DNA of 43,169 nucleotides, taken from Candidatus Zhuqueibacterota bacterium. GTDB taxonomy: Bacteria; Zhuqueibacterota; Zhuqueibacteria; Zhuqueibacterales; Zhuqueibacteraceae. Positions 7,260 through 17,094 of the stretch are shown piece after piece (the stretch's first letter is position 1; each line of letters begins with the position of its first letter). The DNA lies in the NCBI GenBank assembly GCA_003576975.1, contig QEVD01000007.1, positions 1 to 43,169 of the forward strand, given 5' to 3'. Both the position numbers and the translations under genes were made by a program. The notes beneath the pieces are model-generated. The model had not been told where the DNA came from. It did not search any database and saw only the letters and a program-made list of their open reading frames with translations.

Positions 7260-10145
7260 CTATCCTCGCTCATCGCTTTCATATGCCTCCATCGGCGGGC
7301 AGGCGCAAATCAAATTGCGATCGCCATACGCGTTATTGATGCGCCCAACGGCGGGCCAGAATTTATGCTTCCGCAACCAGGCCGCTGGAAACGCCGCCTT
7401 CTCCCGGCTGTACGGCATATCCCAGCGGTCTGCCACAACCGTTTCCGCCGTATGCGGCGAATGGGTTAGCACATTATTGCCGCGCTCGGCCTTGCCGTTT
7501 TCGATCTCCGCAATCTCACTCTTAATGGCTATCAAGGCTTCACAGAAACGATCCAACTCGGCTTTCGACTCGCTTTCCGTCGGCTCGATCATCAGCGTGC
7601 CGGCCACCGGAAACGAAACCGTGGGCGCATGAAAACCATAATCCATCAACCGTTTGGCAATGTCTTCGACTTCAATGCCGGCGCTGTTTTTGAAGCCGCG
7701 CATGTCGAGAATGAATTCGTGTGCGACGCGGCCGTTCACGCCTTTGTATAACACGGGAAAATATTTTTGCAGACGCTGCGCCATATAGTTGGCATTGAGA
7801 ATCGCCATCTTCGTTGCCTGCGTCAAACCTTCGCCGCCCATCATGGCGATATAGGTCCACGAGATCACAAGAATGTTAGCGCTGCCCCACGGCGCTGCGG
7901 ACACCGGTCCGATGCCTTGTTTGCCGCCGGTCGCAACCACAGGATGCGTCGGCAAAAATGGCGCGAGATGCGCGGCTACTCCGATCGGGCCCATGCCCGG
8001 GCCGCCGCCGCCATGCGGAATACAAAATGTCTTGTGCAGATTCAAGTGGCAAACATCCGCGCCTAATTCTCCGGGACGGCAAAGGCCAAGCTGCGCGTTG
8101 AGATTCGCGCCGTCCATGTACACTTGCCCGCCGTTTTTGTGAATACTGTCGCAAATATCTTTAATCGCCTCCTCGAATACGCCGTGCGTCGATGGATAAG
8201 TCACCATCAAAGCCGCGAGTTTGTCGCGATGCTGCTCGGCCCGGGCTTTCAAATCTGCAACATCGATATTGCCCTTGTCGTCGCAGCGTACGACGACGAC
8301 TTCCATGCCGGCCATGACGGCGCTAGCGGGGTTGGTGCCGTGCGCGGATTGCGGAATCAAGCACACGTTGCGCTGGCTTTCGCCGCGGCTGTGATGATAG
8401 GCGCGAATCACGAGCAAACCGGTATACTCGCCTTGCGCGCCCGCGTTCGGTTGCAATGAAATCGCGCTGAAGCCTGTGGCCTCGGCAAGCCAGTTTTCCA
8501 GTTGTTGAAACATTTCCTGATAACCGGCAGCCTGCTCAGCCGGCGCGAAGGGATGCAATTTCCCAAACTCCGGCCAGGTCACCGGAAACATTTCACTCGT
8601 GGCATTAAGCTTCATGGTACACGAGCCGAGCGGAATCATGCTGGTTGTGAGCGATAGATCTTTTGCCTCGAGCCGGCGCAAATAGCGCAACATTTCCGTT
8701 TCAGAATGAAAACTATTGAAGACCGGATGCTGCATGAACGCGGAACGGCGCTGCATCTTGCCGGTATATCCCGGTTCTTCAGAAGCAGCGATATCTGCAA
8801 CTATGAATCCGGGCGTCTGTGACAACGCAAAAATTTTTATTACCTCACTCACTTCCTCGGCGCTGGAGATTTGATCAAGCGCGATGCCGAGCGTGCCATC
8901 ATCATATTGGCGAAAATTGATGTGCCGCGCTTCCGCCGCTGCAAGAATTTGAGGCAATTTAGTTTTGCTGACCTTGACATGCAGCGTATCAAAAAAATCC
9001 TGGTTCAAAAGCTGATAACCGAGCTGCTGCAGCCCTTTCGCCAAAACCTTTGTCATGTTGTGAATGCGGGTCGCGATGCGCCTCAGGCCGTCCGGACCGT
9101 GATAAACGCCGTACATGCCCGCCATCACGGCCAGCAACACCTGGGCCGTGCAAATGTTGGAGGTTGCTTTTTCACGTCGAATGTGCTGCTCACGCGTTTG
9201 CAAAGCCATGCGCAAGGCGGGTTTGCCGTGGGCATCGATCGAAACACCGATGATGCGCCCCGGCATGAGGCGCTTGAATTCATCACGGGTCGCGAAGAAG
9301 GCTGCGTGCGGGCCGCCATAACCCAACGGCACGCCAAAGCGCTGAGAATTGCCGAGCACAACATCTGCGTCAAATTCGCCGGGGGGCGTTAGTAACACCA
9401 GGCTCATCAAATCAGCCGCCACCGCCACCAGCGCGCCGGCGGCATGCGCCCGCTCGCAAAACGCGCGATAGTCATGCACCGCGCCGTCGGTTGCGGGATA
9501 CTGCAATAACGCGCCGAACACCTCGTTCGTGAATTCGAATTTTTCATGATCGCCGACAATGACTTCAATGCCAAGCGGCAGCGCGCGTGTTTGCACCACG
9601 GCAATATTTTGCGGATGGCAATGCTGCGAGACAAAGAAACGCGCCGGTTTTAGCTCGCGCTTTGTGTGATAGAACATCGCCATGGCTTCCGCCGCTGCAG
9701 TGGCCTCGTCGAGCAACGAAGCATTCGCCACCGGCAAGCCGGTGAGATCAATGATCATCGTTTGAAAATTCAGCAATGCTTCCAGGCGGCCTTGTGCAAT
9801 TTCGGCTTGATAGGGGGTATATTGCGTATACCAGCCGGGATTCTCCAAAATGTTGCGCTGCACCACCGGCGGCGTGATGGTATCCGAATAACCCATGCCG
9901 ATGAGCGAACGATAGATTTTATTTTTTGCGGCAATTGATCGCAGACGGGTTACGGCTTCGTATTCAGTTTGTATCCCGTCCAGCCGTAACGCGCGTTTGG
10001 TGCGGATATTTTCGGGAACGACGCTAGCTATAAAGGCGTCAAGCGACGGCGCTTCCAAAACCATGAGCATCTGGGCTGTCTCATCCGCGCTGGGCCCGAT
10101 ATGCCGGCGCGTGAACGCATTGGTGCGGGAAAGATCAATCGACAT
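7260..10145 (-). CDS. gcvP: Glycine dehydrogenase (decarboxylating), P protein of the glycine cleavage system
   Basis: The 961-residue single-chain P protein corresponds to the fused P1 and P2 halves. It decarboxylates glycine with pyridoxal phosphate and passes the aminomethyl group to the lipoyl arm of H protein. The PLP lysine is K705 in NLHKTF, followed by the Gly-rich loop [12 protein letters not shown]. The N-terminal half opens with [12 protein letters not shown], typical of the family. I choose the ATG at 10145 because AAGGAG lies 8 bases upstream; an earlier in-frame start at 10202 has none. A sigma-70-like promoter at 10214-10242 serves it. No gcvT or gcvH lies in the window. The leader of about 60 bases is too short for a tandem glycine riboswitch. 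Confidence 0.97.
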   Translation of the reverse strand: MSIDLSRTNAFTRRHIGPSADETAQMLMVLEAPSLDAFIASVVPENIRTKRALRLDGIQTEYEAVTRLRSIAAKNKIYRSLIGMGYSDTITPPVVQRNILENPGWYTQYTPYQAEIAQGRLEALLNFQTMIIDLTGLPVANASLLDEATAAAEAMAMFYHTKRELKPARFFVSQHCHPQNIAVVQTRALPLGIEVIVGDHEKFEFTNEVFGALLQYPATDGAVHDYRAFCERAHAAGALVAVAADLMSLVLLTPPGEFDADVVLGNSQRFGVPLGYGGPHAAFFATRDEFKRLMPGRIIGVSIDAHGKPALRMALQTREQHIRREKATSNICTAQVLLAVMAGMYGVYHGPDGLRRIATRIHNMTKVLAKGLQQLGYQLLNQDFFDTLHVKVSKTKLPQILAAAEARHINFRQYDDGTLGIALDQISSAEEVSEVIKIFALSQTPGFIVADIAASEEPGYTGKMQRRSAFMQHPVFNSFHSETEMLRYLRRLEAKDLSLTTSMIPLGSCTMKLNATSEMFPVTWPEFGKLHPFAPAEQAAGYQEMFQQLENWLAEATGFSAISLQPNAGAQGEYTGLLVIRAYHHSRGESQRNVCLIPQSAHGTNPASAVMAGMEVVVVRCDDKGNIDVADLKARAEQHRDKLAALMVTYPSTHGVFEEAIKDICDSIHKNGGQVYMDGANLNAQLGLCRPGELGADVCHLNLHKTFCIPHGGGGPGMGPIGVAAHLAPFLPTHPVVATGGKQGIGPVSAAPWGSANILVISWTYIAMMGGEGLTQATKMAILNANYMAQRLQKYFPVLYKGVNGRVAHEFILDMRGFKNSAGIEVEDIAKRLMDYGFHAPTVSFPVAGTLMIEPTESESKAELDRFCEALIAIKSEIAEIENGKAERGNNVLTHSPHTAETVVADRWDMPYSREKAAFPAAWLRKHKFWPAVGRINNAYGDRNLICACPPMEAYESDERG

Positions 10146-10213
10146 GAAAAAGACTCCTTGATGTAGGCAACAAGCTATGAAACCTTGGCGGGATGCGCTC
10201 AAAAAACGAAACT

Positions 10214-10242
10214 ATCATAACAAAATAAGCCATGAATATCAA
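10214..10242 (-). promoter_or_regulatory. Sigma-70-like promoter of gcvP
   Basis: On the minus strand TTGATA (10242-10237) and TATGAT (10219-10214) are spaced by exactly 17 bases. The predicted transcript start is about 60 bases before the gcvP ATG. Confidence 0.6.
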
Positions 10243-10250
10243 GGGCGAGC

Positions 10251-10279
10251 TTGACTAATTCGAGCGTATCTTGTACTTT
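10251..10279 (+). promoter_or_regulatory. Possible promoter of the HupE-like gene
   Basis: TTGACT (10251-10256) and TACTTT (10274-10279) are spaced by 17 bases, back to back with the gcvP promoter. The -10 match is only moderate. Confidence 0.35.
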
Positions 10280-10409
10280 GCGCTTCGCTTGATATTTATT
10301 CATCCCGCAGCGTGTTCATTCGCGCCATGCTTTTGCCCAAGCAGAGCAGGCGTTACTAGTGTTATCGCGATACCGGTTTGCACTGTTGCACAACAGTTCG
10401 GAGACTCTG

Positions 10410-11528
10410 TTGAAAAAAATCTTTATTCTAGCCAGCGTCTTTCTGCAAATTGCAGATATGCCAGCCCTGCACGCGCATCAGCTCAACAGCAGCTATTCCA
10501 CGCTTGAAATCGCACACCATCAGATCAAACTCACGTTGATGTTCGACATTTCCGATCTTGAGCGTGTTTTCCCGTTGGATGAAAACCGCGACGGCGCCGT
10601 CGATCGCGAAGAAGCGCAAAAAGGCATGCCGGAGATGTATGCGTATTTCGCCGAGCATTACAGCGTGGCGCTGGGGTATACCCCGGTAGAAATGGAGCCA
10701 CAAGAAGGCAATTTTTATCTTGATGAATTCGGCAACATGTTCATCAATTTTATATTCACCAAAAATGTTTCTGCTGCGCCCGAGGAAATCGGCTACCGCA
10801 TCGATTTTTTCGAGAAATTCGGCCAGGCACACAAGAACCTGGCAAAAGCGGTGGCCGGTGATACGTTGCAAACAGCGATTCTCACCGCCGACCAGCCGCG
10901 CCACCGTTTTGTGCTGGGTGAGGAGGTTTCCTTACTCGCACGCTTCCGCGAGTTCATTGTGCTCGGCATCGAGCATATTTTTTTGGGGTATGATCATATC
11001 ATGTTTCTTCTTGGCCTGATTGCCATCGGCGGGCGCTTTATCGATCTTATAAAAATCGTCACCTCGTTTACCATTGCACACAGCATCACATTGATTCTCG
11101 CGGCGCTCGAAGTCGTGGCGTTGCCGGGCCGGCTGATCGAATCCGGCATTGCCTTGAGCATTGCCTATGTGGCAGCGGAGAATTTCATCATTTTCACCGG
11201 CAATAACAGCGCTGAAGCGGAAAACCTGACGCGACATCGCTGGGTTCTCACATTCTTTTTCGGCCTGGTACACGGCTTCGGCTTCGCGAATGTCCTGCGT
11301 GATCTCGGCTTGCCCGGTCGCGGCTTGATCGGGTCGTTGCTGTCATTTAATATTGGCGTCGAGCTTGGCCAGATTGCGATTGTCGGCGTGCTCTTCCCCA
11401 TCATTCTGAACCTAGCAAAGACGAAATTTCAACGCCAAGTCGTTTATGCAGTGTCTTCGATTATTTTCGTGTTCGGCCTCTCGTGGTTCATCGAGCGCTC
11501 GTTCGCTTTGAGTTTCATGCCGTTCTAA
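10410..11528 (+). CDS. HupE/UreJ-family membrane protein with a periplasmic EF-hand loop
   Basis: The protein has 372 residues if the TTG at 10410 is used; GGAG lies 6 bases before it and the product then starts with a proper signal peptide (LKKIFILASVFLQIADMPALHA). An ATG at 10359 would add 17 residues. After the signal comes a soluble domain (about 22-180) with a perfect EF-hand loop at 57-68, DENRDGAVDREE (D1, N3, D5, G6, V8, D9, E12). The C-terminal 200 residues hold about six membrane segments with the HupE signature pieces GIEHIFLGYDHIMFLLGL, TIAHSITLILA and FGLVHGFGFA. The His-rich segments are thought to handle nickel or cobalt in related proteins; the substrate here is not shown. Confidence 0.82.
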   Translation: MKKIFILASVFLQIADMPALHAHQLNSSYSTLEIAHHQIKLTLMFDISDLERVFPLDENRDGAVDREEAQKGMPEMYAYFAEHYSVALGYTPVEMEPQEGNFYLDEFGNMFINFIFTKNVSAAPEEIGYRIDFFEKFGQAHKNLAKAVAGDTLQTAILTADQPRHRFVLGEEVSLLARFREFIVLGIEHIFLGYDHIMFLLGLIAIGGRFIDLIKIVTSFTIAHSITLILAALEVVALPGRLIESGIALSIAYVAAENFIIFTGNNSAEAENLTRHRWVLTFFFGLVHGFGFANVLRDLGLPGRGLIGSLLSFNIGVELGQIAIVGVLFPIILNLAKTKFQRQVVYAVSSIIFVFGLSWFIERSFALSFMPF

Positions 11529-11867
11529 AGCTTCTTGCCGATAAAAATATTCAAATCGGCACAAAGTCACGCCCTTCCGAAAATGCTCCAACTCCCGCGT
11601 GTGAACGTCGCCCACAAGAAATTTAACTCCTGCCCAAAAGACCTTTTTAGTGGAATCTCATTTTCGTGGGCGAAACACCTGCGGAATTTTATGATAGCCT
11701 CCAGCAGGTAATCGTGTAATGCACCGGCCAAGCCGTTGCAGGAACATTATCAAAAAATTACCCGCTTGCAGACTGGCACAAAAATAAAAAGGCCGGGAGC
11801 ACGATTGATTGTGCTCCCGGCCTGAATTTTGTCAGTTCAAGGAAAAGATGCGCGGCGCCTGCGGCCG
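11529..11867. other. Intergenic region between convergent genes
   Basis: Apart from the strong terminator at 11781-11822 it holds a weak hairpin, GCCGAT/ATCGGC near 11536-11559, just after the HupE-like stop. There is also an imperfect long inverted repeat (CGCCCACAAG near 11609 with TTTCGTGGGCG near 11672). No gene is supported. Confidence 0.5.
11781..11822 (-). terminator. Terminator of the STAS-ExbB-TonB operon
   Basis: GGCCGGGAGCAC (11791-11802) and GTGCTCCCGGCC (11811-11822) form a perfect 12-bp GC-rich stem with an 8-base loop. On the minus strand it is followed by TTTTTATTTTT. It lies 46 bases past the stop of the last operon gene. Confidence 0.9.
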
Positions 11868-12890
11868 TTACTTGATCTTCAACGAAGCAACCATCTTCTC
11901 GAAGGTCGGCAGAAAGTCGGAACGCCGGGTCTGATCATAATTCATGATCACGCGGTAGATCTTATCATTCTTCACCAAAAAGTAAACCCGGCTTTCAATG
12001 CCACGCACCGGCGAATAAACACGATAGATGGCCTTGACGCCGTCAATTGTGCTTTCGCTCTGGCCTCTGCCCTTGAAGAATTTCTCATTCTGCTCAAAAA
12101 CTTTTTCCACGCTCAAGCCTTGCGCGGGCAACACATCGACTTGAACCGTGCAGTCCTGACGATAGCCTTTGAATTGAATCGAGGCTTCGGCGGGTGCTTT
12201 GGGCTTTAATGCATTGGCGCTGAAATTATCAGGATGATTGATGCTGATCAGGTTATTGGAAAACGCCACAAATGTCTCAGAGGGCAAGGTCGGATCAGCG
12301 GCCGCGGCAGCCGCTTGTTTGGTGGGCAGTCGCATCGAGGCCAGAAGCGTATCGATCGTTGCACGATAAGGCTCGAAGTAATCGTTGAACGCATTGTATT
12401 CGATGGTATAAAGCACCGAATCCTTGAGCGTCATGGTTTGCACGACGTACTTTTTTGTCTCTTTATCATAAGCGCCGCTGTAGACGATTTGCATGGCTTC
12501 GGTGCCGTCAACGGTTTTTGTGTCAACCGATCGAATTTGGAAGCCTTCTGCAGCGCGCGCTTCCTTGAACGAATCAATATATTGCGCGAGCGCCTGCACC
12601 GAGTCAAGCCGCTGATAGCTTACGGCAAGTTGAGCGCCGTCTTTGCCGGTTTTGGAGGTGGGGTTGTAGAATTTGTCAACGACATTCGGATCATTCGAGG
12701 AATAGATATTAACCTTGCCACCTTCTTCAATAACGTGCCAACCCTTGGGATAACTAAACGTGCCTTTAAAATAGGGGTTTTGATAAAGTTCGTATCCGGT
12801 TACTGCCGGAATTTGTGGCTTTGATGAGCAACCAGACAGCACCGCCAGGGTGGCCAAACCCAAGAGGTGCACGATGATAGTCTTGCGCAT
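11868..12890 (-). CDS. Lipoprotein of unknown function, last gene of the ExbB/TonB operon
   Basis: The gene encodes 340 residues from the ATG at 12890, chosen because GGAGG lies 6-8 bases upstream and the product then starts MRKTIIVHLLG with lipobox LSGC. The mature protein has two similar halves, each opening with a short fold reminiscent of PsbP/DcrB-like domains: FSYPKGWHVIEEGGKVNIYSS near 45-65 and SINHPDNFSANAL near 215. It is likely anchored to a membrane in the periplasm. It follows the TPR gene by 29 bases and precedes the operon terminator. No enzyme motif is seen. Confidence 0.8.
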   Translation of the reverse strand: MRKTIIVHLLGLATLAVLSGCSSKPQIPAVTGYELYQNPYFKGTFSYPKGWHVIEEGGKVNIYSSNDPNVVDKFYNPTSKTGKDGAQLAVSYQRLDSVQALAQYIDSFKEARAAEGFQIRSVDTKTVDGTEAMQIVYSGAYDKETKKYVVQTMTLKDSVLYTIEYNAFNDYFEPYRATIDTLLASMRLPTKQAAAAAADPTLPSETFVAFSNNLISINHPDNFSANALKPKAPAEASIQFKGYRQDCTVQVDVLPAQGLSVEKVFEQNEKFFKGRGQSESTIDGVKAIYRVYSPVRGIESRVYFLVKNDKIYRVIMNYDQTRRSDFLPTFEKMVASLKIK

Positions 12891-12919
12891 AAACCTTCCT
12901 CCTTGAACGGACATTTTAG

Positions 12920-14584
12920 TTATTGCCCTAGCAGCTTCAACCCTTCCACGGCGTCTTTGTGACCAGGGCTAAGTTTCAAAACACGATTATACTCCCGCTT
13001 GGCGTCCTCACGCTTGTTTTGTAAAGCGTAGGCTTGCGCCAACCAAAGATGGGTTTGGGCGTCACTATCGTCCAGCTTGAGCGACGCGAGCAGATAGCTT
13101 TCCGCGCCCGCGTATTTTTTGTCCAACAAATTGATGAACCCAAGTTGGCGATTGGCTTCCGCCAATTCCGCTTTATACTTTTCGCGGTCTTCTTCCGCGA
13201 GGGTAATGACTGCTTCATATTGCTTGCGCGCTTCCTGTACCGAGTCAACCTGGCTCAAGCAGAGGCCGAGCGAGTTGCGTCCGCGCAAATATTTCGGTTG
13301 CAACACCACGGCTTTGCGAAATCCGGCGCGCGCGGCATCCCATTGCCGGAGCGCCATTTTGCAATTGGCATAGTTAATGTAAACGGTGGCCATTGCAGGC
13401 GCATCAGGATCGCGGGTGAATTCTTTTTCGAACATGTCAGCCGCAATATCAAATTTCCGCATGCGCATGTAAAGCGCGCCAATATCGCTGTAAAGCTCCC
13501 ATTGCTCGGGATCCGCCTGCACGACTTTTTCGTAGGTTGAAGCCGCCAAAGAATCCTGGCCGCTGGCCATATACGCGCGGCCCAATCGCTTTAAGTCATC
13601 CGTGCTGAGCGGATCGACGCCGCGCAAACGATCATACGCGGTGATCGCTTCCGGATAATTCTTCAATTCGGTTTGCGAGGCCGCCAGTGTGCGCAACGCG
13701 TTTATCTCGTTGGGGTTGAGCTGCAACACATGCTGCGCCGCCTCCGTCGATTCCTGAAATTGCCGGCTTTGGAACATGGCATCCATATAAAGCGGCCAGG
13801 CCTCTTCCACCTTGGGAAAACGGCGAACATGCGTTTTAAAAACACGCGCCGATTCGCGCGGTAGCTTGGCGGCGGTATAAATCTTTCCCAACTCGAACAA
13901 AGCGGCTTGATTAGTGGTATCAATGCTGGTCAACCGCTCGTAAGTGCGGGCCGCTTCCGTGTATCGCCGTTCTTTGAAGTAAGACTTGGCGAGTTTGTGA
14001 TAAAGATCGGCTTGCAAAGAGTCGATTTCAAGCGATTTTTCATATTGCAGAATGCCCATACCCATGCTGCCCATCTTGGCGTAAGCATCTCCCAGGCCTT
14101 CATAGGCGGTAACATTGTTGGCGTCTGCTTCTTTTGCCAAGGTGTAGGCGGCAATTGCCTGTTCCGTTGAATCATTCGCCATGTAAACATTGCCCAACTG
14201 CACCAATAGCGCCGCGTTATTGCGAATATTCTTGCGGCCTTTTTTGATCGTGCTGTAGGCCAGATCGAAATCCTTTTTTGCCAATGCCGCTTTTGCAACC
14301 ACGACGTAACCTGTCGCATCTTTGCCGTTAATATCGATGGCTTTTTGGCCGCCAACCAGGGCCGAATCCGGTTGCGAAGCCTGCAAATGCGCTTCACCAA
14401 GCAATGCCCACGCTTCCAGGTCGCGCGGATTTACCGTGGTTGCCTGTCGCAAAGCCTTCAAAGCTTCCTGAGTTTTACCTTGCGTTAATAACTCTCGGGC
14501 TTCTGAAACCTTGTTATTTTGACTCAGAGCCGTTGACGCGGCGCTGAGTCCCATGAGCACAATCAAAGTGATTAAGCGTTTCAT
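12920..14584 (-). CDS. Periplasmic TPR-repeat protein
   Basis: The gene encodes 554 residues from the ATG at 14584 (MKRLITLIVLMGLSAASTALS, a clean signal peptide). The start lies 7 bases past the stop of the PstS-like gene, so translation is probably coupled. The whole mature part is tandem tetratricopeptide repeats, about a dozen 34-residue units (for example NVTAYEGLGDAYAKMGSMG and AQTHLWLAQAYALQNKREDA). Such proteins act as scaffolds for envelope complexes. The gene order ExbD-TonB-PstS-like-TPR recurs in FCB bacteria as far as I know, which suggests it works with the TonB-type motor. Confidence 0.88.
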   Translation of the reverse strand: MKRLITLIVLMGLSAASTALSQNNKVSEARELLTQGKTQEALKALRQATTVNPRDLEAWALLGEAHLQASQPDSALVGGQKAIDINGKDATGYVVVAKAALAKKDFDLAYSTIKKGRKNIRNNAALLVQLGNVYMANDSTEQAIAAYTLAKEADANNVTAYEGLGDAYAKMGSMGMGILQYEKSLEIDSLQADLYHKLAKSYFKERRYTEAARTYERLTSIDTTNQAALFELGKIYTAAKLPRESARVFKTHVRRFPKVEEAWPLYMDAMFQSRQFQESTEAAQHVLQLNPNEINALRTLAASQTELKNYPEAITAYDRLRGVDPLSTDDLKRLGRAYMASGQDSLAASTYEKVVQADPEQWELYSDIGALYMRMRKFDIAADMFEKEFTRDPDAPAMATVYINYANCKMALRQWDAARAGFRKAVVLQPKYLRGRNSLGLCLSQVDSVQEARKQYEAVITLAEEDREKYKAELAEANRQLGFINLLDKKYAGAESYLLASLKLDDSDAQTHLWLAQAYALQNKREDAKREYNRVLKLSPGHKDAVEGLKLLGQ

Positions 14585-14591
14585 CACAAGC

Positions 14592-15521
14592 CTATTGTTG
14601 TTTGAGCTGAACCAAACGAACGGGCATGGTTGCAGGAACCAACCCAGCATCTAAAATAATTTTCTGCCCCGGGCCGCTTGCCACAAACGTGATAAAGCCG
14701 GTGGCCACGCTCCGGCTGATGGGCCGCCAGTAAAAGTAAACAGGATAATGCAGCGGATACCGTTCCTGATAAATGTGAGCCTGATGCAATGTAACGAATG
14801 AAACGGCATTGGTTGAGTCGGCGGCGCCTTCAACCGCCAGAACGCGCAGCGTCGTCGTTGAATCGTGAGGCGCGGGATGGCCCACGCTGTCCGCCAAACA
14901 ACTCAACGAAACGATGCCAACGGCACGGGAATGCGTCGCGACGTAATGCAGGACTTGATTTTGGCTGGCCGCGAGATGGGTAAGAACCAGATCTTCCTTA
15001 AAATCAAAAAAATGCCTCTGCAAAAGCTCATAAGGGCCAGAGTTGCGCCCGGTGAGACTTAACTCGATGGGGCCGAACCATTTGGATTCCGGGATTTCAC
15101 TCCAATCGGAAGCCTGGCGCAGCAGGATCATTTCGAGCGAACGTCTGGAAATATTGGTAATGGGATTTTTTTGGTGCGTCACAATCGCCAAGGCATCTTC
15201 GGCAATGCGAAGATGATTCACCTCGAGCTGGGCCTCATCAACGACCTGCTGTTCCTCCTCGTTGAAGGTCCGATCAATAACGATTGCACTCACGCTGTCA
15301 TTGAGCAAATGCACAATGGCTTCGCGCGTCGAGGTCGCATATAACTCGACTTTTCCCTTGGGATAAAGACTGTGAAATTGTTCCGCTTCCCGCTGCATCA
15401 ACCGGAAGTGGGAATCATTCACCAATAGTGAAACATAGCCGCGCGTCGGATTTTCCGTTTCTTCAACCGAACATCCGACGATCCCGGCGAGCAGGACGCC
15501 GCATAGAAAGATCTTCTTCAT
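14592..15521 (-). CDS. PstS-like solute-binding lipoprotein without an ABC transporter
   Basis: The gene encodes 309 residues. The start MKKIFLCGVLLAGIVGC carries a signal peptide and lipobox ending at C17. The fold reads as a phosphate-type periplasmic binding protein: an N-terminal LLVNDSHFRLMQREAEQF segment, VSAIVIDRTFNEEE (the usual di-acid/SR region), then LTGRNSGPYELLQRHFF, which corresponds to the RxxSGT anion-binding loop but is altered. No pstC, pstA or pstB genes lie near it. Instead it sits inside an ExbB-TonB operon, so uptake through an ABC permease is unlikely and a sensing or cargo-capture role is possible. The start overlaps the preceding gene by 59 bases. Confidence 0.82.
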   Translation of the reverse strand: MKKIFLCGVLLAGIVGCSVEETENPTRGYVSLLVNDSHFRLMQREAEQFHSLYPKGKVELYATSTREAIVHLLNDSVSAIVIDRTFNEEEQQVVDEAQLEVNHLRIAEDALAIVTHQKNPITNISRRSLEMILLRQASDWSEIPESKWFGPIELSLTGRNSGPYELLQRHFFDFKEDLVLTHLAASQNQVLHYVATHSRAVGIVSLSCLADSVGHPAPHDSTTTLRVLAVEGAADSTNAVSFVTLHQAHIYQERYPLHYPVYFYWRPISRSVATGFITFVASGPGQKIILDAGLVPATMPVRLVQLKQQ

Positions 15522-15744
15522 CGCTATCTTCAGATCGCGCCGCTTGAAAGCGCATCATCACCAAACGATAAACGCCCATCAACACCGCCACAATACCAAA
15601 CATCACTCGCAATTGAATCGGCACATAGTCCGGCACAAGCGCCCAATCGGGAAAGAGTAACCCGATAAAGATGGCAAGGCCGAATCCCAGCGTCACCGCG
15701 ACGACGGTGTAAGCGAGGATATTTGCAAGTTTCGGCCTTGACAC
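15463..15744 (-). CDS. Small two-helix membrane protein
   Basis: The gene encodes 93 residues from a GTG at 15744, 3 bases after the TonB stop, with AGGG in the end of tonB as ribosome site. Two membrane helices lie at about 8-30 and 47-65, joined by a short Pro-rich loop (PDWALVPDYVPIQ). The tail is highly charged (EDSDEEDLSMRRPARRDRR) and presumably cytoplasmic. The last 59 bases overlap the start of the PstS-like gene in another frame. The family is unrecognised; its position suggests a fixed part of the TonB-type complex. Confidence 0.75.
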   Translation of the reverse strand: MSRPKLANILAYTVVAVTLGFGLAIFIGLLFPDWALVPDYVPIQLRVMFGIVAVLMGVYRLVMMRFQAARSEDSDEEDLSMRRPARRDRRMFG

Positions 15745-15747
15745 GCT

Positions 15748-16497
15748 TTATTTCCCTGAAAGCTTAAACCGGAAGGGGATGGAAATCCAAACCGCGACCG
15801 GGCCATTCTGTTGCAAGGCAGGCGTAAAAACCCACTGCGTCGCCGCATCAATGGCCGGCTGGTTAAAAATCTCTGCGTCGCTTTTTTGCACAACGGCTTT
15901 GCGAACTTTACCTTCCTTGTCGACCCAAACCTTGAGCCAAACCGTGCCTTCCAATCCGGCTTTGCGGGCGATTTCAGGATAGGTTGGGCTGGGCTTCTTG
16001 ATCGCTACCGGTTCTTTTTCAAAGGGCACGAAATCCGGCGGCGGGCCGTCTTCTTCGATTTGAATGTCTTGCTCAAAAACAACTTCACCGCCAGTGCCCG
16101 TGCCTTCTCCAATCGGACCCACGGCCTGCGCCAACTCTTCTTGCGAGGCGAAGGTTTGTTCGGGACTGACTTCCGCATCCGGAACCGGAATCGGAATACC
16201 AACGCTTGGGCGCACGGCCGGCGCAGACACCGAAATGGCCGGCGCAGCAGCGCTTTGATTGGTGAGAGAAGGCGGCGGCCCGAGTTCGCTATACTTCATG
16301 ATGCGAACCGTCACCATCGGCTCTTCTTCTTCCGGAAACAACAGCGGAATCACATAATAGGCGCCCAAGGCCCCGGCATGCAGCAGCGCGGCGATGATGA
16401 GTCCGGTAGTCGCATACTTCTTGTAATTCTTGACCAACTCCGGGGCGCCGTAGGGAAAAAGTTGTTCTAAAATTGCAACTTCTGAAAGTGCAGCCAT
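15748..16497 (-). CDS. tonB: TonB-family energy transducer
   Basis: The protein has 249 residues. A single membrane helix spans about 30-54. A Pro/Ala/Glu-rich periplasmic spacer follows (60-160), and a TonB C-terminal domain spans about 165-249 (PTYPEIARKAGLEGTVWLKV, ATQWVFTPALQQNGPVAVW). TonB proteins carry ExbB-ExbD energy to outer-membrane partners. GGGAG lies 6 bases before the ATG, and it follows exbD by 15 bases. No TonB-dependent receptor is encoded in the window, so its partner is unknown. Confidence 0.93.
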   Translation of the reverse strand: MAALSEVAILEQLFPYGAPELVKNYKKYATTGLIIAALLHAGALGAYYVIPLLFPEEEEPMVTVRIMKYSELGPPPSLTNQSAAAPAISVSAPAVRPSVGIPIPVPDAEVSPEQTFASQEELAQAVGPIGEGTGTGGEVVFEQDIQIEEDGPPPDFVPFEKEPVAIKKPSPTYPEIARKAGLEGTVWLKVWVDKEGKVRKAVVQKSDAEIFNQPAIDAATQWVFTPALQQNGPVAVWISIPFRFKLSGK

Positions 16498-16512
16498 AGC
16501 TGTCTCCCTGAG

Positions 16513-17082
16513 TTACGGCCCGGCAGCCTGAATCGGCGGCCCGGCATATCCTGCTTTTTCTAATATCTTCTGATCGTCGGAAATCATCGGGGCGATACTG
16601 AATCGGGTGATGTTGGCAAGGTTCAACTCATCAATGATGTCAACCAGGTAGATGTATTGCCCCTCCCGATGCACTTTAATGAGGGTGATCAGCTTCGGGT
16701 TGGCGTTGCTGCGCTCTACCATCAGCGAGCGAAATTTTGCCAGGGCCTTCACCTTTTTGTCCACATCCTTAAGCTCATCACCCGCCACCACCACTTCCGG
16801 CACATCGTTTCCCATACTGCAATAAACGGTGCCATCTGGGACGATGCGCACGGTCATCAGATTCGATTCCGCCACATCGACCTTGGATTCATCCGGCGGG
16901 AGGTTGATTTCCATGGTTTGCGGCTTGCTGAACACCGTCGTCAGCATGAAAAATGTGAGCAGGAGGAAGGCAATATCCACCATCGGCGTCATGTCAATGC
17001 GGATGCCAAGGCGGCGTTTTTTCTTGTGCTTTTTTCCAGCCCGTGCATGACTTCTGGATTCACCAGTTTCGACAGCAGCCAT
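16513..17082 (-). CDS. exbD: ExbD/TolR-family proton channel subunit (second copy)
   Basis: The protein has 189 residues. A basic cytoplasmic N-terminus of about 30 residues (KKHKKKRRLGIRIDMTP) is followed by a membrane helix with the essential aspartate D36 (PMVDIAFLLLTFF), then a periplasmic domain. It is longer than the neighbouring ExbD (189 versus 155) mainly through the basic start and a longer end (ISDDQKILEKAGYAGPPIQ). GGAG lies 7 bases before the ATG. Two ExbD paralogues in one operon are typical of FCB TonB systems. Confidence 0.93.
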   Translation of the reverse strand: MAAVETGESRSHARAGKKHKKKRRLGIRIDMTPMVDIAFLLLTFFMLTTVFSKPQTMEINLPPDESKVDVAESNLMTVRIVPDGTVYCSMGNDVPEVVVAGDELKDVDKKVKALAKFRSLMVERSNANPKLITLIKVHREGQYIYLVDIIDELNLANITRFSIAPMISDDQKILEKAGYAGPPIQAAGP

Positions 17083-17094
17083 AGTGAAACTCCG

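Noticed and set aside
10146-10213. Glycine riboswitch in the gcvP leader
   Set aside because: The leader of about 60 bases is too short for a tandem glycine riboswitch, and no P1-type stem is evident.
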